Of a stretch of 56,264 nucleotides of DNA, positions 18,879 to 27,446 are shown in pieces (the stretch's first letter is position 1; each line of letters starts with the position of its first letter). A program made the position numbers and the translations under genes. The notes beneath the pieces were generated by a model. It worked only from the letters and a program-made list of their open reading frames with translations, ran no database searches and was not told the DNA's origin. Origin of the DNA: Pseudomonas palleroniana (lineage in GTDB: Bacteria; Pseudomonadota; Gammaproteobacteria; Pseudomonadales; Pseudomonadaceae). The stretch spans positions 1 through 56,264 of the forward strand of contig NZ_PYWX01000033.1 in assembly GCF_003031675.1 (NCBI RefSeq), given 5' to 3'.

Positions 18879-20030
18879 ATGGAAAAGTCGAAGTTTCGCA
18901 AGGTTTTTTGGGGCGTGGGGCTGGCGGTCGTGGCTGGGATGATTGTCTATTCGGTGCAATCACCCGCCGAGCCACCCGAATATCTGACCGCCAAGGTCGA
19001 GCGCGGCGAGATCGAAAACTCAGTGCTGGCCACCGGGATTTTGCAGGGGGTCAAGCAGGTCGATGTCGGTGCGCAAGTCTCCGGCCAGTTGAAATCGCTG
19101 AAGGTCAAGCTTGGCGATAAGGTCAAGAAGGGCGAGTGGTTGGCGGAAATCGACCCCTTGGTGCTGCAGAACACCCTGCGCCAGGCCCAGGTCAATGAAG
19201 AAAATCTGGAGGCCCAGCGCAAGGCGACGGCGGCGCAGGTTGCCCAGACCAAATCGGTCTGGGAGCGTTACACCCAGCTGCAATCGGACGCGGCTATTTC
19301 CCGGCAGGATTTCGAGACCGCCGAATCCAACTATCTGGTACAGAGCGCCAATCTGGTCGCCCTGGATGCCCAACTGAAAAATGCGCGTATCCAGATCGAC
19401 ACCGCCAAGGTCAACCTGGGCTACACCCGTATCGTCGCGCCGATTGACGGTGATGTGGTCGGCATCGTCACCCAGGAAGGCCAGACCGTGATCGCCGAGC
19501 AACTGGCGCCGGTGCTGCTGAAACTGGCCGATCTGGACACCATGACCATCAAGGCCCAGGTGTCGGAAGCCGATGTGATTCATATCCGGCCGGGCCAGGA
19601 GGTGTACTTCACCATCCTGGGCGAAGCCGACAAACGCTACTACGCCAAACTGCGCGGCACCGAACCCGCACCGCAGAACTACCTGGACACCCAGGCCGCA
19701 GGCACCCCCAAGCAGAACACGGCGGTGTTCTACAACGCCTTGTTCGATGTGCCCAACCCGGAACATCGCCTGCGTATTTCGATGACCGCCCAAGTGCGCA
19801 TCGTGCGTGACATCGCCAAGGATGTGCTGATGGTGCCGGTGGCGGCACTGGGCAAGCGCAATACGGACGGTTCGTACGTGGTGCGGGTGATCGACGAGAC
19901 CGGTCACGCCCAGGAGCGCAACGTGCAGGTGGGGATCAATAACAACGTCAAGGCACAGATCAAGGATGGCCTGGCAGAAGGCGACAAAGTCGTCATCGGT
20001 GATCCTGCGCCTGCCGTGGCGGGGGTCTGA
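18879..20030 (+). CDS. macA: Periplasmic adaptor protein of MacAB-type efflux pump
   Basis: Membrane-fusion protein of 383 residues that links the inner-membrane MacB transporter to an outer-membrane channel. The N-terminus has one membrane anchor (about residues 8-25), then a barrel-sandwich/lipoyl part (VGAQVSGQLKSLKVKLGD), a coiled-coil hairpin rich in Ala/Gln (about 95-175) and a beta-barrel. An in-frame TAG at 18867 makes ATG 18879 the only reasonable start; no good Shine-Dalgarno is visible. The gene starts 121 bases after the NRPS stop. That gap holds a small GC hairpin (18783-18796) without a T-tract, so read-through is plausible. macAB genes downstream of lipopeptide synthetases export the lipopeptide. 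Confidence 0.93.
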   Translation: MEKSKFRKVFWGVGLAVVAGMIVYSVQSPAEPPEYLTAKVERGEIENSVLATGILQGVKQVDVGAQVSGQLKSLKVKLGDKVKKGEWLAEIDPLVLQNTLRQAQVNEENLEAQRKATAAQVAQTKSVWERYTQLQSDAAISRQDFETAESNYLVQSANLVALDAQLKNARIQIDTAKVNLGYTRIVAPIDGDVVGIVTQEGQTVIAEQLAPVLLKLADLDTMTIKAQVSEADVIHIRPGQEVYFTILGEADKRYYAKLRGTEPAPQNYLDTQAAGTPKQNTAVFYNALFDVPNPEHRLRISMTAQVRIVRDIAKDVLMVPVAALGKRNTDGSYVVRVIDETGHAQERNVQVGINNNVKAQIKDGLAEGDKVVIGDPAPAVAGV

Positions 20031-20032
20031 CA

Positions 20033-21991
20033 ATGACTCAAGCCTTGTTGGAGCTCAAAGGCATCAGCCGCAGTTTTGTGGCCGGTGAGAAGGCCTTCAT
20101 GGCCCTCAAGAATGTCAACTTGACGATCAACGCCGGGGAAATGGTGGCAATCACCGGCGCCTCGGGGTCGGGCAAGTCGACATTGATGAATATCCTGGGT
20201 TGCCTGGACTACGCCACTGAGGGCAGCTACACCATCAACGGCCGTGAAACCCGCGACCTGGAAGACCATGAACTGGCGGAACTGCGTCGTGATCACTTCG
20301 GTTTCATCTTCCAGCGTTACCACCTGCTGCCGCACTTGAGCGCCATGCACAACGTCGAGATGCCGTCGATCTATGCCGGCGTCACGGAAGCCCAGCGCCA
20401 CAGCCGTGCCAAGGAACTGCTGGCGCGCCTGGGCCTGGCCAATCACCTGGTCAACCGTCCCAGCCAGTTGTCCGGTGGCCAGCAGCAACGGGTGAGTATC
20501 GCGCGAGCCTTGATGAACGGCGGTGAGGTGATTCTGGCCGACGAACCGACCGGCGCCCTCGACACCGCCAGCGGCAAGGAAGTGATGAATATCTTGCTGG
20601 AGCTGCACGCGGCGGGGCATACGGTGATTATCGTGACCCACGATGCGAAGGTCGCGGCGAATGCCGAACGTATCATCGAGATGCGCGACGGCGAGGTCCT
20701 CAGTGACCGGGCCAATGAACGCGTCGGGATGGAGGCGGCAGCGCCGGCGGCCACCCAGCTCAAGGCCAGCCCGGGGCGGCGCCTGGTGGCGAGCCTGGGG
20801 CTGTTCAAGGAAGCCTTCGTGATGGCCTGGATCGCGTTGATTTCGCACCGCATGCGCACGTTGTTGACCATGCTGGGGATCGTGATCGGCATCACCTCGG
20901 TGGTGTCGATCGTGGCGATCGGCGAAGGGGCCAAACGTTACGTCCTCAGTGATATCCAGGCGATCGGCAGCAACACCATCGATATCTACCCGGGCACCGA
21001 CTTTGGTGACAGCCATGCCTCGGCCATCCAGACCCTGGTGCTGTCCGATGTGACCGCGCTCAGCCAGTTGCATTACATCGACAGCGCAACCCCCAACGCC
21101 GGGCGCAACCTGCTGCTGCGCTTCGGCAATATCGACGTGGATGCCACGGTCAACGGCGTGAGTGCCAGCTCGTTCCAGGTGCGTGGGATCAAGATCGCCG
21201 AAGGCATCACCTTCAGCCAGGAGGATGACACTCGCCAGGCTCAGGTCGTGGTAATTGACCACAATACCCGCAACCGTTTGTTCGGCCCGAATGTCGAGGC
21301 ACTGGGCCAGATCATCCTGGTGGGGAACTTGCCGTGCACGGTGATCGGGGTGGCGGCGGAGAATAAAAACATCTTCAACACCAGCAAGGCCCTGAATGTC
21401 TGGGTGCCGTACGAAACCGCGGCCGGCCGCCTGCTGGGCCAGCGTTACCTGGATAGCATCACGGTGCGGATCAAGGACGGGCAGCCGAGCAAGGTGGTGG
21501 AAGCCAACGTGGTCAAACTGCTGGAACAGCGCCACGGCACCAAGGACTTCTTCACCTACAACCTCGACAGCATCATGCAGACGGTGCAAAAGACCAGTCA
21601 GTCGCTGGCGTTGCTGCTGTCGCTGATCGCCTTGATTTCCCTGGTCGTGGGCGGCATCGGTGTGATGAATATCATGCTGGTGTCGGTGACCGAGCGCACA
21701 CGGGAAATCGGCATCCGCATGGCGGTGGGGGCACGTCAGTCGGATATTCGCCAACAGTTCCTGGTGGAAGCGGTGATGGTCTGCCTGATCGGCGGAGTCA
21801 TCGGTATCTCGTTGTCGTTCGGGATCGGCTTTGTGTTTTCCCTGCTGATCAAGGAATGGCAGATGGTGTTTTCCCTGGAGTCGATTGTCACCGCGTTCGT
21901 GTGTTCAAGCCTGATTGGCATCATCTTCGGCTTTGTACCGGCCCGCAATGCGGCGCGACTGGACCCGATCGAAGCCCTCGCACGGGACTGA
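20033..21991 (+). CDS. macB: MacB-type ABC exporter, fused ATPase and permease
   Basis: 652 residues, the normal MacB length. The N-terminal ATPase (about 1-230) has Walker [10 protein letters not shown], signature LSGGQQQR and Walker [14 protein letters not shown] first membrane segment (about 272-292, [18 protein letters not shown]) is followed by a large periplasmic domain and three C-terminal membrane segments containing [21 protein letters not shown]. It begins two bases after the macA stop, so the pair is co-translated. By context it powers secretion of the lipopeptide made by the upstream synthetase. A strong terminator follows directly. Confidence 0.95.
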   Translation: MTQALLELKGISRSFVAGEKAFMALKNVNLTINAGEMVAITGASGSGKSTLMNILGCLDYATEGSYTINGRETRDLEDHELAELRRDHFGFIFQRYHLLPHLSAMHNVEMPSIYAGVTEAQRHSRAKELLARLGLANHLVNRPSQLSGGQQQRVSIARALMNGGEVILADEPTGALDTASGKEVMNILLELHAAGHTVIIVTHDAKVAANAERIIEMRDGEVLSDRANERVGMEAAAPAATQLKASPGRRLVASLGLFKEAFVMAWIALISHRMRTLLTMLGIVIGITSVVSIVAIGEGAKRYVLSDIQAIGSNTIDIYPGTDFGDSHASAIQTLVLSDVTALSQLHYIDSATPNAGRNLLLRFGNIDVDATVNGVSASSFQVRGIKIAEGITFSQEDDTRQAQVVVIDHNTRNRLFGPNVEALGQIILVGNLPCTVIGVAAENKNIFNTSKALNVWVPYETAAGRLLGQRYLDSITVRIKDGQPSKVVEANVVKLLEQRHGTKDFFTYNLDSIMQTVQKTSQSLALLLSLIALISLVVGGIGVMNIMLVSVTERTREIGIRMAVGARQSDIRQQFLVEAVMVCLIGGVIGISLSFGIGFVFSLLIKEWQMVFSLESIVTAFVCSSLIGIIFGFVPARNAARLDPIEALARD

Positions 21992-22001
21992 GGCACCCGT
22001 T

Positions 22002-22038
22002 AAAAAGCCCGCCACCGGTGACGGTTGGCGGGCTTTTT
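22002..22038. terminator. Bidirectional rho-independent terminator
   Basis: A perfect 13-bp inverted repeat (22002-22014 with 22026-22038; arm AAAAAGCCCGCCA) encloses an 11-nt loop and has a T-run on each strand. It sits between the convergent 3' ends of macB and the aminotransferase gene and should stop both transcripts. Confidence 0.95.
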
Positions 22039-22050
22039 TACGGCCGGTGG

Positions 22051-23397
22051 TCAGGCCGACTGACTAACGCTGTGCAAGCGGTGCGCGGTGGCGGTGCTGA
22101 CGGCGTCTTCGAAGCGCTCGAGCACGCTGCCTACCTGGGCTTCGGTGATGGTCAGGGCGGGCAGAAAGCGCAGGACCGAACCGTGACGACCGCCGGTTTC
22201 GATAATCAGGCCGTTATCGAAACAATTGAGCTTGATCGCCCGCGCCAGGGTGCCATCACCCAGGCCCACCCGACCGTCCACGCGTGACTTGGTGACCTCG
22301 ACCCCGATCATCAGGCCACGACCGCGTACATCGGCGATCGGGTCATATCGCCCGGCGATCTCCTGCAGGCCGGCCAGCAGTTGCGCGCCACGTGCCGTGG
22401 CATTTTCAACCAGGTTGGCCTGGCGGATATGGCGCATGGTGGCACGCCCGGCGACCATGGCGATCTGATTGCCGCGGAAGGTGCCGGCGTGCATGCCCGG
22501 GCCCCAGGTGTCGAGGTGTTCGGCGTAGACAATCACCGACAGCGGGTAGCCGCCGCCGATCGCCTTCGACAGCACCAGGATGTCGGGCACGATACCGGCA
22601 TGTTCGATGGCAAAGGTGCTGCCGGTACGGCCCAGGCCGGTCTGCACTTCGTCGATGATCAGCACAATGCCCAACTCGCGGGTGATCTCGCGTAACCCGC
22701 GCAGCCACTGGGCGGAAGCGGGAATACAGCCACCTTCACCTTGCACCACTTCGACAAGCACGGCGGCGGGGCGGGTGACGCCACCTTCCGGGTCGCAAAG
22801 CACGGTGCGGATGTAGTCGATTGACAGTTGGTCCGTCTGCTCGCCATCGGTGCCGAACGGGCAGCGGAAGCGATACGGGAAGGGCAGGAAGTGGGTGTTT
22901 TGCGCGGTGACGCTGGGGATGCCTTTGGGGTTGAGATTGCCCATGGCCGACAGGGCGCCGGCTGTCATGCCGTGATAGCCGCCGTGAAAGGCCATCAGCG
23001 CCGAGCGTTTGGTGTAATGACGCGCCAGTTTGATCGCCGCTTCCACCGCATCCGAGCCGCTGGGGCCGCAGAACAGAATTTTGCTGGAGTCACGCATGGC
23101 GGCCGGCAATTGGGAAAACAGTTCCTGTACAAACGCCTGCTTGGCGGGTGTGGCCAAGTCCAAGGCTTGTTGCAGTTGGTCGGTGCCGAGGAAATCCAGC
23201 ACCGCTTCTTTGACGACGGGCGGATTATGCCCCAAGGCCAGGGTTCCGGCGTTGGCCAGGCAGTCGAGGTATTCCTTGCCTTGGGCATCCTTGACCCACA
23301 CGCCTTTGCCGCTGACGAACAGGCGCTGGAACGTGGCGGCATAGGTGCGTGCATTCGATTCGACTTTCTTCAGATAACTTAGCTCTTCCATAATCAT
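22051..23397 (-). CDS. dat: Diaminobutyrate--2-oxoglutarate aminotransferase
   Basis: PLP-dependent class III aminotransferase of 448 residues that converts aspartate semialdehyde and glutamate to 2,4-diaminobutyrate. Visible: GPSGSDAVEAA cofactor-binding loop, FHGGYHGMT, cofactor aspartate at 249 (IIDEVQTG) and Schiff-base lysine at 278 (LSKAIGGGYPL). It resembles PvdH/EctB-type enzymes. Start ATG 23397, or 23391 two codons later; neither has a clear Shine-Dalgarno. It lies in the lipopeptide locus beside a synthetase with a Dab module, so it probably supplies that residue. A copy for pyoverdine may exist elsewhere in the genome. Confidence 0.9.
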   Translation of the reverse strand: MIMEELSYLKKVESNARTYAATFQRLFVSGKGVWVKDAQGKEYLDCLANAGTLALGHNPPVVKEAVLDFLGTDQLQQALDLATPAKQAFVQELFSQLPAAMRDSSKILFCGPSGSDAVEAAIKLARHYTKRSALMAFHGGYHGMTAGALSAMGNLNPKGIPSVTAQNTHFLPFPYRFRCPFGTDGEQTDQLSIDYIRTVLCDPEGGVTRPAAVLVEVVQGEGGCIPASAQWLRGLREITRELGIVLIIDEVQTGLGRTGSTFAIEHAGIVPDILVLSKAIGGGYPLSVIVYAEHLDTWGPGMHAGTFRGNQIAMVAGRATMRHIRQANLVENATARGAQLLAGLQEIAGRYDPIADVRGRGLMIGVEVTKSRVDGRVGLGDGTLARAIKLNCFDNGLIIETGGRHGSVLRFLPALTITEAQVGSVLERFEDAVSTATAHRLHSVSQSA

Positions 23398-23462
23398 GCA
23401 CTCATCGGCTGCGGCAAAGCGCAGCGCTGGATAGTTGATGGAACAAGAGGCGGCGTGTCGTT

Positions 23463-23478
23463 AATAACGAGCGTTATT
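23463..23478. promoter_or_regulatory. Palindrome upstream of the aminotransferase gene (operator candidate)
   Basis: Perfect 7-2-7 inverted repeat AATAACG-AG-CGTTATT, 66-81 bases upstream of the aminotransferase start. The position suits a promoter-proximal dimer-binding site. The binding protein is unknown; the neighbouring LuxR-type regulator is one candidate. Confidence 0.4.
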
Positions 23479-23635
23479 CAAGGCAGTAAACGGTGGGCCG
23501 GTTATATGACCGTATGACGTTTGTTGCTGGAAAATAAACGCAGCCGTAAAGTTAGCCGAACAGCCTGTAAAGTGAGCACTGTCAAGTTAACTTATGACCC
23601 GGTTTAGTTTGAAGGAAGGCGGCAACGGCCGCTAT

Positions 23636-23716
23636 CGGTTCAGGCGCGGGATGTCCCCGGAATCTCTGTCAATCAGGTGACAATAAGAGTAATAACCCGC
23701 GCCTGCGCTTGAACCG
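23636..23716. repeat. Long interrupted inverted repeat
   Basis: Arm 23636-23650 (CGGTTCAGGCGCGGG) pairs perfectly with 23696-23705 and then 23712-23716, with a 6-base bulge (23706-23711), around a 45-base loop. There is no T-tract, so it is not a typical terminator. It could be a leader structure or the footprint of an unannotated RNA between luxR and the aminotransferase gene. Confidence 0.5.
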
Positions 23717-23787
23717 TGAAAGTTGTGCGTGGTTGCACGAAGAAAGTGTCAGTGATTCTGCTGTTAAATGAATAAACAGGGTGTTTT

Positions 23788-24624
23788 TTATTGCAGGCGT
23801 GTCACCGTCGGGTTACCGGGATTGGCATGCATCCAACGGATCAGCGAATGGCGCCCGCTGATGCCCATCTTGATCACCGCGCGTTTCAAGTAGCTTTCCA
23901 CGGTATTGACTTTGAGCTCCAGCGCTTCAGCCAACTCAGGCGCGGTACGCCCCGCCAGCAGGCCGGCGCAGATTTCCTTTTCGCGGTTGGACAGCCTCAA
24001 GCCAGATTGCACCAGGCGAGCCTCAAAACGCTGGCGCAGGGAATCCATGTCCCGGTTTTGTGGGACAAGCCCATCAACGGCGATATTTTTGTCCGGCATG
24101 CCTTGAGAATTTATCGCATTAATGTGCTTCTCTACCAACGCCAGCAGGAGCAAGGAGAAATCCTTGAGGATTATCTGCTCCTGCATCGAGAAGTCATCGA
24201 TGTGTTCGCGGTAGAACGAAATTATATAAAAGTATTCTTTTTTCCGGGATTTGAGATGCAGCTGGGAGCTGAAGGGAATGGGCGTCAACGCCGGTTTTGA
24301 AGGCGCGTCGGCCGACGCTGAAAAGCTCGCCACGGATTGCGCGAGGACGGGCTTTGCCACCGGTAGGGCGGTCGGTGATTCAGGTGTTCTGGGTTGAGCG
24401 GACTTGATCAACGAAGACATGTGCTCCGGGCTGAGGATCTCCGCGCCGGCCCCGGTGGGCTCTACGCGCGCGCCGTCAGCGCCATCGATGCGCACATGGG
24501 TGATGTGCGTGGCATCCACGGGCACCTTGGTGAGTACCAGATCATGCAGAAATCGCGAGAAGTGGCGGCTGCCAGTACTGGCGATGACTTTACCGATGAG
24601 AGGAAACAGCGTTTGAGCGTTCAT
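23788..24624 (-). CDS. LuxR-family transcriptional regulator without autoinducer domain
   Basis: 278 residues from the chosen ATG at 24624 (MNAQTLFPLIGKVIAS); the frame opens 20 codons earlier, but that extension is Arg/His-rich and unlike the family. The last 65 residues form a GerE helix-turn-helix (LSNREKEICAGLLAGRTAPELAEALELK). The N-terminal part (LFPLIGKVIASTGSRHFSRFLHDL) resembles regulators beside Pseudomonas lipopeptide and syringomycin genes rather than LuxI-signal receptors, and a Pro/Ala-rich linker (about residues 78-115) separates it from a middle helical region. It probably activates the adjacent NRPS/macAB/dat genes. Confidence 0.85.
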   Translation of the reverse strand: MNAQTLFPLIGKVIASTGSRHFSRFLHDLVLTKVPVDATHITHVRIDGADGARVEPTGAGAEILSPEHMSSLIKSAQPRTPESPTALPVAKPVLAQSVASFSASADAPSKPALTPIPFSSQLHLKSRKKEYFYIISFYREHIDDFSMQEQIILKDFSLLLLALVEKHINAINSQGMPDKNIAVDGLVPQNRDMDSLRQRFEARLVQSGLRLSNREKEICAGLLAGRTAPELAEALELKVNTVESYLKRAVIKMGISGRHSLIRWMHANPGNPTVTRLQ

Positions 24625-24798
24625 TATTTCACCGTCATGTTTCGGTTGATGACTGTCATAGCGGTTGGGTCGGTTGAAGAGCAAGCCTCACGGGGTAAAG
24701 CGGCAAGAAAGCCCGAGCTTTGGTTGCATGTTTTTAAACGGTGACCTAGCATCATTTTTGAATGATGGCTTAATGATATTATTTGGCGTTGCACGTTT

Positions 24799-25404
24799 TC
24801 ATCCCTGCATCAGCCGCTGTGTGCCCATCACTCCGGACAGCAGGCCGATCCCCAGCAGAAATACACTGGGGGCCTTGGCCATGACTTTCTGGGCCACCGC
24901 GAAGGACAGCATCTGGCGCGAGATGGCGCCATAGATCAGCAGGATGGTGATATCGATCACCCCCCAGATCAGGGCGAGGATCAGTCCCTGTTTAATGAAG
25001 TCGCCATTGGGTTCGATGAACCCAGGCAGGAAAGCGAGGAAAAACAGGATGTCTTTCGGGTTGGACAACCCCACTTTCAGGGCGCGCCAGAAAAAATGAC
25101 GCTGGCTTTTTTGCACCGTGGCAACGCTGTCCGAACTGGCCAGGAGGCTGGACACCCCCAGCCAGGCCAGATACAGCCCGCCGACCACTTGGCCCCAGTT
25201 CAGCAGCACCGGGCTCACATCCAGCGCGGTATAGATGAGCGTCAGGGTGATCAGCAGCAAGAGTTGGGCGGACACCACGCCGCCTGTGATCGTGGCCGCA
25301 GGCCAGGCTTGCCTGGCATCGGAGATGACCAGGGCCACCACCGGGCCGGGCGAGGCAATCAGGAAGAACACGGCCAGGGCAAAGGTCAGGTGCAGCATGC
25401 TCAT
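24799..25404 (-). CDS. LysE/RhtB-family amino-acid exporter
   Basis: Inner-membrane protein of 201 residues with about six hydrophobic segments and the family marks SPGPVVALVIS near the N-terminus and GLSNPKDILFFLAFLPGF in the middle. The family exports amino acids (lysine, arginine, homoserine, threonine) by proton antiport. Its ATG overlaps the stop of the upstream oxygenase gene in an ATGA, so the two are translationally coupled. The simplest reading is that it exports the oxygenase product or its precursor. Confidence 0.9.
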   Translation of the reverse strand: MSMLHLTFALAVFFLIASPGPVVALVISDARQAWPAATITGGVVSAQLLLLITLTLIYTALDVSPVLLNWGQVVGGLYLAWLGVSSLLASSDSVATVQKSQRHFFWRALKVGLSNPKDILFFLAFLPGFIEPNGDFIKQGLILALIWGVIDITILLIYGAISRQMLSFAVAQKVMAKAPSVFLLGIGLLSGVMGTQRLMQG

Positions 25405-26291
25405 AGGGTGGTTACCAGGTCCAGGACACGTTGGTTTTTGCCCAGGCGTTGCGCGTAGTAGCGATAACCGGCGACCGCGAATGTGCGTTGGATCCAGCGA
25501 TCGCGGCCGTCCAGGCCAGCCGAGAACGCACTGCGGGCATGCGCGGTTTTACGGTTGTCGATGATCAACAGGTCACCGGCCTTGAGGTGCACCGGGTGGG
25601 CGACTTCCCAGGCGGCCTTGCGCAGGAGTTCGAGCTTGAGTTGCGCGTGTTTGCTGCTGGCCACCATGAATTGAGGGTCAAAGCGGAAATAGGGGGACTC
25701 GGGGTCACCGTATAGAACCGTTTGTTTTTGGTTTATATCAATGCGGCAGTTTTTTTCTGTGGCGCAGTAGTCCGACAGAAAGTTGTATTTTTCTTCATGG
25801 AAATAATTCAGGTCATGCGGGGTAATAATGTCGCGAATGCCATCGATGGAGCTGATGAAGGTCGCGGCCTCGGCACCGGGGTCCTGGCGCAGGCAGAAAA
25901 GCACCAGATAATCCGGAGACACGGCATGAAAGGCATTTTCGGTATGCAGTTCCAACTCACAGTCGTAGCTGTCCGAGTTGGCACCCTTGGAGTACTTTTT
26001 ATGCGGGAAAAAGTTATTGATGATATCGCCGTTGGATTCCTGGATATAACCAATCGGGTCGCCCAGCATGGCCGTGGCTTTCAGAATGATCTGCTCACTG
26101 ATCGTGCACTCTTTTTGCAGGCTGGCGCGGTCGCTCGGTGTTGGCGGGATTGTGCCGATGGGCAGGTCTTTTAAATGCAGGAAGCCTTTTTTATTACCAA
26201 ATAAACGAAAATTCAATATATCGGATTCGGTCGCCTGGTCGAGTTTCGCTTGCTGGATACTGGAAGACAGGAGTTGATTGAAATTAGGCAT
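25401..26291 (-). CDS. Fe(II)/2-oxoglutarate-dependent amino-acid hydroxylase (clavaminate synthase/AsnO/VioC-like)
   Basis: 296 residues. The iron-binding triad appears as His116-x-Glu118 (LELHTENAFH) and His251 (IIDNRKTAHARSAF); the HxE rather than HxD form marks the clavaminate synthase/AsnO/VioC branch of the TauD superfamily. Arg269 (DRWIQRT) is the likely 2-oxoglutarate anchor. Known members beta-hydroxylate free amino acids (Asn, Arg, Lys, enduracididine). The substrate cannot be read from the sequence. None of the visible NRPS modules needs a hydroxylated residue, although upstream modules are not seen. SyrP of syringomycin is a functional analogue that hydroxylates Asp. It is coupled to a LysE exporter and divergent from a LysR gene. 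Confidence 0.85.
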   Translation of the reverse strand: MPNFNQLLSSSIQQAKLDQATESDILNFRLFGNKKGFLHLKDLPIGTIPPTPSDRASLQKECTISEQIILKATAMLGDPIGYIQESNGDIINNFFPHKKYSKGANSDSYDCELELHTENAFHAVSPDYLVLFCLRQDPGAEAATFISSIDGIRDIITPHDLNYFHEEKYNFLSDYCATEKNCRIDINQKQTVLYGDPESPYFRFDPQFMVASSKHAQLKLELLRKAAWEVAHPVHLKAGDLLIIDNRKTAHARSAFSAGLDGRDRWIQRTFAVAGYRYYAQRLGKNQRVLDLVTTL

Positions 26292-26424
26292 GGTGAAGGA
26301 TCTGCTGTGTGTTTAAAAACTATTAAAGGCCGCAGAGGTTAGGCGCATGCCAAGCATGATTGGATTTTTTATAGGGTTCGGTTGCGCTTGAAATGACTAA
26401 TAAGTCTGTCGCTTATTTGTACGG

Positions 26425-26439
26425 TTGATTATTTGTCAA
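26425..26439. promoter_or_regulatory. LysR-type box candidate in the oxygenase/LysR divergent promoter
   Basis: Inverted repeat TTGA-N7-TCAA containing a T-N11-A core, in the AT-rich 188-base gap between the hydroxylase gene (start 26291) and the LysR gene (start 26480). It is 40 bases before the LysR start, fitting autoregulation. No experimental support. Confidence 0.4.
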
Positions 26440-26479
26440 TCGCACGGTATTTAAAAACGGAAAAAAATGATGGGTAAGG

Positions 26480-27430
26480 ATGAGTATGAATCATGATGCG
26501 CTTGATCAGGGCGCGCGCCGGCTGCCGCCGCTCTACGCATTGCGGGCCTTCGAATTGGCTGCGCGTTTCAGTTCTTTTACCCAGGCTGCCGACACCCTCT
26601 TTATCACCCAAAGCGCCGTAAGCCGGCACGTCAAGGCCTTGGAGGAGCATTTTGGCTGCGCATTGTTCGAGCGCAAAGGGCCGAAAATTTTCCTCACCCA
26701 GACCGGACGATTGTTGGCTCAAGAATTGAAAGTCGGCTTTCGCCTGATCGAAAATGCCTGCACCGTCACCAGCCGCAAGGAGAGAACCCTGAGGGTCAAG
26801 GCGCCTTCCACCTTGACAATGCGCTGGTTGCTGCATGTGCTGGATGAGTTCAATGCCGTGAACGGTATAGAGCAGGCGCAATTGTCCAGCGAGTGGATGG
26901 ACGTCGATTTCGTCAACTTCGATGTCGAGCCGTTCGACTGTGCCGTGTTGTTGGGCAACGGGCGTTTTTCCGATGACCTTGAGTTTATCAAGCTGTTTGA
27001 TGAATGGCTGATACCGGTCTGCTCGCCGAGCCTGCTGGAGCAGCACAACCTGAGCGGTGAGGGGATATTCTCCGCGGAGTTGATCCACCCGTCCCGGGAC
27101 CGGCGCGATTGGCAACGCTGGCTGGAGCGTGTGGGCTTGATGTCGGCGGTTTCCTGGCAGAAAGGCAAAATTTTCGACACCCTGGAACTGGGTATCTCCG
27201 CCGCGATCCAGGGGCGCGGCGTTTCCATCGGTGACCTGGCGCTGGTCGGTGACGAATTGGTCAAGGGCTCACTGGTACTGCCCTACAACAAGGCGGTCAG
27301 TACCGGTGACAGCTACTACCTGGTATGGCCCGCACGCAGCAATCACAACGCCGCGCTGGAGAGCTTCAAGCGTTATTTGCTGGAAACCGTGCCGGTGATA
27401 GACGAGCGTGGGTTGGAATTCTTGAGTTGA
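26480..27430 (+). CDS. LysR-family regulator (GcvA-like)
   Basis: 316 residues. N-terminal winged helix-turn-helix in the GcvA style (LPPLYALRAFELAARF, then TQSAVSRHVKALEEHFG) followed by a periplasmic-binding-like effector domain. ATG 26480 has GGTAAGG close upstream; ATG 26486 is an alternative. Divergent from the hydroxylase-exporter pair, so it most likely controls that pair. The 3' end converges with a chemoreceptor gene, with 16 bases between. Confidence 0.9.
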   Translation: MSMNHDALDQGARRLPPLYALRAFELAARFSSFTQAADTLFITQSAVSRHVKALEEHFGCALFERKGPKIFLTQTGRLLAQELKVGFRLIENACTVTSRKERTLRVKAPSTLTMRWLLHVLDEFNAVNGIEQAQLSSEWMDVDFVNFDVEPFDCAVLLGNGRFSDDLEFIKLFDEWLIPVCSPSLLEQHNLSGEGIFSAELIHPSRDRRDWQRWLERVGLMSAVSWQKGKIFDTLELGISAAIQGRGVSIGDLALVGDELVKGSLVLPYNKAVSTGDSYYLVWPARSNHNAALESFKRYLLETVPVIDERGLEFLS

Positions 27431-27446
27431 CGCAGCCCTGGCAACG

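Larger units (their letters stand above)
23398..23787. other. 390-base gene-free region 5' of the aminotransferase gene
   Basis: It lies between the luxR stop and the start of the aminotransferase gene, both on the minus strand. No convincing reading frame is seen. It is more AT-rich than its neighbours and holds a 16-base palindrome and a long interrupted inverted repeat, listed separately. It should contain the aminotransferase promoter. Confidence 0.7.

Noticed and set aside
24750..24767. CATCATT-TTTG-AATGATG hairpin downstream of the exporter gene as a terminator
   Set aside because: A clear 7-bp stem, but no T-run follows on either strand and it is AT-rich; function not supported.
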